NCBI RefSeq assembly: GCF_001243045.1
Contig: NZ_LN849007.1
Location: forward strand, 1,020,989-1,084,988
Reading direction: 5' to 3'
Length of the DNA: 64,000 nt
DNA from: Clostridium niameyense
GTDB lineage: Bacteria; Bacillota; Clostridia; Clostridiales; Clostridiaceae
A program made the translations under genes and the position numbers. Under the pieces are notes generated by a model. That model had not been told where the DNA came from and ran no database searches. It saw only the letters and a list, made by a program, of their open reading frames with translations. Below, piece after piece: positions 61,699-64,000 of this stretch. How positions within the stretch are numbered: position 1 is the first letter of the stretch; each line of letters starts with the position of its first letter.

Positions 61699-63428
61699 TT
61701 AAAAGATTATATGAAATTGCTGGGGATCAGAAAAATAGAATTACTAAAATGCTTGTTTCTGAAGTTTTGAAGGCTATATTTGAAGGTGTAGCCCTAGGTG
61801 GTGTAATGCTGGTACTTCTTAAAATTTCTGAAGTAATATTTCAAAATAAAGTAGTTAAAAAATCAGATATTATTCTTGTTTTTGTTATAATGCTTATAAG
61901 TGTAGTAGGAAAAGTTATTTCAGGTTATATTGCTGATAGAAATAAGAATATAGCTTCTTATAAAATGGGTGCTGAAAACAGATTATATATTGGGAATCGT
62001 TTAAAGCAGGTTAATATGGGGTATTTTAGTAGTAATCGTTTAGGAGATGTAACAGGTGGATTAACTACTGTTATAGGAGAACTTGAAACAACAGGAATTT
62101 ATATTATAGAAATAATGCTGGTAGGCATTATTCAGACAATCATAATGGCAATATTTATGTTGCCTTTTGATCCTATTACTGGGGTTATTATTCTTTCAGT
62201 ACTTGTGTTTGGAATGATTTGCAATCAAATATTTCAAAATAAATCAGATTCACTTACTAGGAAGCTTCTAGGGCTAAAGCTAGATTTAAATTCTGCAACA
62301 TTAGAATATGTTCAAGGGATTGGTGTGGTTAAGGCATTTGGCAAAAGCAATCAAGCGCTTAAAAATATTAATAAGTCTATAGAAGAAAATAGAAAAGGAT
62401 ACCTAGATGTAGAAAAGGCATTAGTACCTTCTCAGTTATTGTATATGTCAGTATTTAAATTAGGGAGTTGTATTATTATATTTATAACATTACTTAGATA
62501 TTGCGGAGGAAGACTTGATATACAAAAAACTATGATGCTTTTGATTGCTAGTTTTATTGTATTTGGCGGATTTGAAATGGCAGGGACAATGCAAGCAGTT
62601 AGAGGAATTGCAATGCAAAATCTAGATACAATTTTTAAATTAAGAAATATGCCTATATTAAAACAGGGCAATGAAAAAGAATTTAGAGATTCAAATGTAT
62701 TAGTAGAACATGCTAAATTTGCCTATGATAAAGAAGATGTTATAAATGATGTAAGTTGTGTAATTCCAGAAGGAAAAGTAACAGCAATTGTAGGGCCATC
62801 TGGCAGTGGAAAATCAACTTTATGTCATTTGATTGCAAGGTTTTGGGATGTAGATAAGGGAGATATTAAAATTTCAAATAAAGATGTCAAAGAATTTGAT
62901 TATGATAGTTTACTTTCTAATATAACTATGGTATTTCAAGATGTATATTTGTTTGAAGATACAGTAAAAAATAATATTAAGTTTGGAAAACCAGAAGCAT
63001 CAGACAAAGAAGTAGTTGAAATTGCTAAAAAAGCTTGTTGTCATGATTTCATTATGAAGTTACCTAAAGGATATGACACGGTTTTAAATGAAGGTGGTTC
63101 AAGTTTGTCAGGAGGAGAACGTCAAAGACTTTCAATTGCTAGAGCTATGCTAAAGAAAAGTAATTTAATCATTTTGGATGAAGCAACTTCAAGTATAGAT
63201 CCAGAAAATGAAGAGAGCCTAATGAAAGCACTAAAAGAACTTCTTAAAGGAAAAACAGCAATTATTATTGCTCATAGAATTAGTACAATTAGAGAAGCAG
63301 ATAATATAATTGTAATGGATAAAGGAAAGATTGTAGATCAAGGCGTCCATAATGACCTGATACAAAAAAATGGAATATATCATGACTTTGTAAAAATAAG
63401 AAATGAAGCAATTTCATGGGAACTATAA
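61686..63428 (+). CDS. ABC half-transporter (YbtQ/IrtB-like)
   Basis: 580 residues, 13-bp overlap with its partner. Six membrane segments in the first 320 residues, ATPase with Walker A GPSGSGKST near 371-379, signature LSGGERQR near 473, ILDEATSSIDPENEE near 493 and IAHRIS. Forms the heterodimer with the preceding protein. Its terminator ends the locus, so the operon is read from 43090 to about 63500 with no strong internal terminator seen. Confidence 0.9.
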   Translation: MLQLIKRLYEIAGDQKNRITKMLVSEVLKAIFEGVALGGVMLVLLKISEVIFQNKVVKKSDIILVFVIMLISVVGKVISGYIADRNKNIASYKMGAENRLYIGNRLKQVNMGYFSSNRLGDVTGGLTTVIGELETTGIYIIEIMLVGIIQTIIMAIFMLPFDPITGVIILSVLVFGMICNQIFQNKSDSLTRKLLGLKLDLNSATLEYVQGIGVVKAFGKSNQALKNINKSIEENRKGYLDVEKALVPSQLLYMSVFKLGSCIIIFITLLRYCGGRLDIQKTMMLLIASFIVFGGFEMAGTMQAVRGIAMQNLDTIFKLRNMPILKQGNEKEFRDSNVLVEHAKFAYDKEDVINDVSCVIPEGKVTAIVGPSGSGKSTLCHLIARFWDVDKGDIKISNKDVKEFDYDSLLSNITMVFQDVYLFEDTVKNNIKFGKPEASDKEVVEIAKKACCHDFIMKLPKGYDTVLNEGGSSLSGGERQRLSIARAMLKKSNLIILDEATSSIDPENEESLMKALKELLKGKTAIIIAHRISTIREADNIIVMDKGKIVDQGVHNDLIQKNGIYHDFVKIRNEAISWEL

Positions 63429-63464
63429 TACTTTATAAATATATACTGTATTTTGGTATAGATG

Positions 63465-63500
63465 AAAAGCCTAATAGCCTAATAGCTATTAGGCTTTTTT
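63465..63500 (+). terminator. terminator of the metallophore operon
   Basis: AAAAGCCTAATAG (63465-63477) pairs with CTATTAGGCTTTT (63486-63498), perfect 13-bp stem, T-run. Confidence 0.9.
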
Positions 63501-63665
63501 ATTTTTATAAAAATATTCGATATAGTAATGTAATAGTACTGTAATGATATTGTAAATATTATAAAAAATTTTAATGCTATAATTTATTTGCAATTAGGGT
63601 AAAGACAATTTTATTTATAAATAGACAAATTATAAAGATATAATTAGAAGGTTGAGGTTAAACAA

Positions 63666-64000
63666 ATGATGAGAAAATCACGGAAAAATCTAATGAAAAC
63701 TATATTTATAATTATATGTTTAGTGCTTATATTTTTAATGATTAATCTTTATATGAATTCCAGAAATAGAATTAAAGAAGAAAAAATAAAACGTATACAT
63801 GCATCAGTAGAATTAATTAAAAAGCTCGAATCTAAGGATGTAATGGAAATTGAAAATAAAATAAATAGTGCTGATAAGATTAATGAAGAAAAAGATAATG
63901 AGCTAAAATATAATGAACTAAAAGATAAAGATTTAAAAAAAATGTTTGAAAATTATGTAGTAATGGGAGATTCACGATCAGAAAGTTTAATAGGATATAA
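63666..64000 (+). CDS. membrane-anchored SGNH/GDSL hydrolase-like protein, 3' partial
   Basis: The frame runs off the window after 111 codons. Basic start (MMRKSRKNLMK), one membrane anchor (residues about 11-32, IFIIICLVLIFLMINLY), a charged linker of about 60 residues, then NYVVMGDSRSESLIGY, the GDS block that opens SGNH hydrolase domains. Such proteins act outside the membrane on acyl or acetyl esters, for example of wall polymers. ATG 63666 or 63669 is possible after GAGGTT. The catalytic Asp/His block is outside the window. Confidence 0.65.
   Translation, partial: MMRKSRKNLMKTIFIIICLVLIFLMINLYMNSRNRIKEEKIKRIHASVELIKKLESKDVMEIENKINSADKINEEKDNELKYNELKDKDLKKMFENYVVMGDSRSESLIGY

Noticed and set aside
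1-64000. tRNA or rRNA genes, attachment site cores
   Set aside because: No cloverleaf or rRNA-like sequence was recognised, and the left prophage end is outside the window, so no att repeat can be paired.

Overview
The window is very AT-rich, uses strong Shine-Dalgarno sites of the GGAGG type, and carries essentially every gene on the + strand. Gene content (a thiol-activated cytolysin, clostridial-type lysins, low-GC codon use) points to a Clostridium chromosome, most likely near the C. botulinum / C. sporogenes / C. novyi groups. The species cannot be fixed from the sequence alone.

Region 1 (1 to about 23.0 kb) is the right part of a tailed (siphovirus-like, SPP1/HK97-style) prophage. It begins inside a sliding-clamp-like gene and a primase-helicase, then shows a sigma-like late regulator, small and large terminase, portal, minor head protein, scaffold, major capsid, head-tail connectors, major tail protein, a frameshifted tail chaperone pair, tape measure, distal tail and baseplate proteins, holin and endolysin. 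Two cargo genes interrupt the module: one flanked by inverted repeats (2653-3213) and one HEPN-like gene between the two terminase genes (5091-5942). The left end and integrase lie outside the window. A degraded zone (23.6-24.0 kb) and a MerR-type regulator lacking its DNA-binding head follow.

Region 2 (25-34.5 kb) is a peptide-antibiotic resistance island: a BcrAB-like ABC pair, a LanFEG-like immunity ABC transporter, and two complete two-component systems. Both ABC operons are preceded by a matching TCT-N8-TCT direct repeat, so they probably share one response regulator. No bacteriocin structural gene was found.

Region 3 (34.7-38 kb) holds a GH25 lysozyme with a cell-wall-binding tail and an internal translation start, a stand-alone copy of that binding domain, and a cholesterol-dependent cytolysin. 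The cytolysin has a long leader containing four 11-bp iterons and a short upstream ORF. A DtxR-family metal regulator, a MATE transporter broken by a stop codon, ornithine cyclodeaminase and an AraC-type regulator follow.

Region 4 (43-63.4 kb) is a metallophore locus: type II thioesterase, phosphopantetheinyl transferase, aryl-AMP ligase, two NRPSs (ArCP-Cy-A-PCP and docking-Cy-A-MT-PCP-TE), a saccharopine-dehydrogenase-like reductase, a hydrolase pseudogene, a complete ECF transporter (S, T, fused A-A') and a pair of YbtP/YbtQ-like half transporters. The logic is that of pyochelin: an aryl acid plus two cysteines cyclised, one ring reduced and N-methylated. No epimerase insertion is visible in the first NRPS, as in enantio-pyochelin systems. 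The overall content resembles the equibactin locus of Streptococcus equi and related clostridial loci. The window ends inside a membrane-anchored SGNH-hydrolase-like gene.
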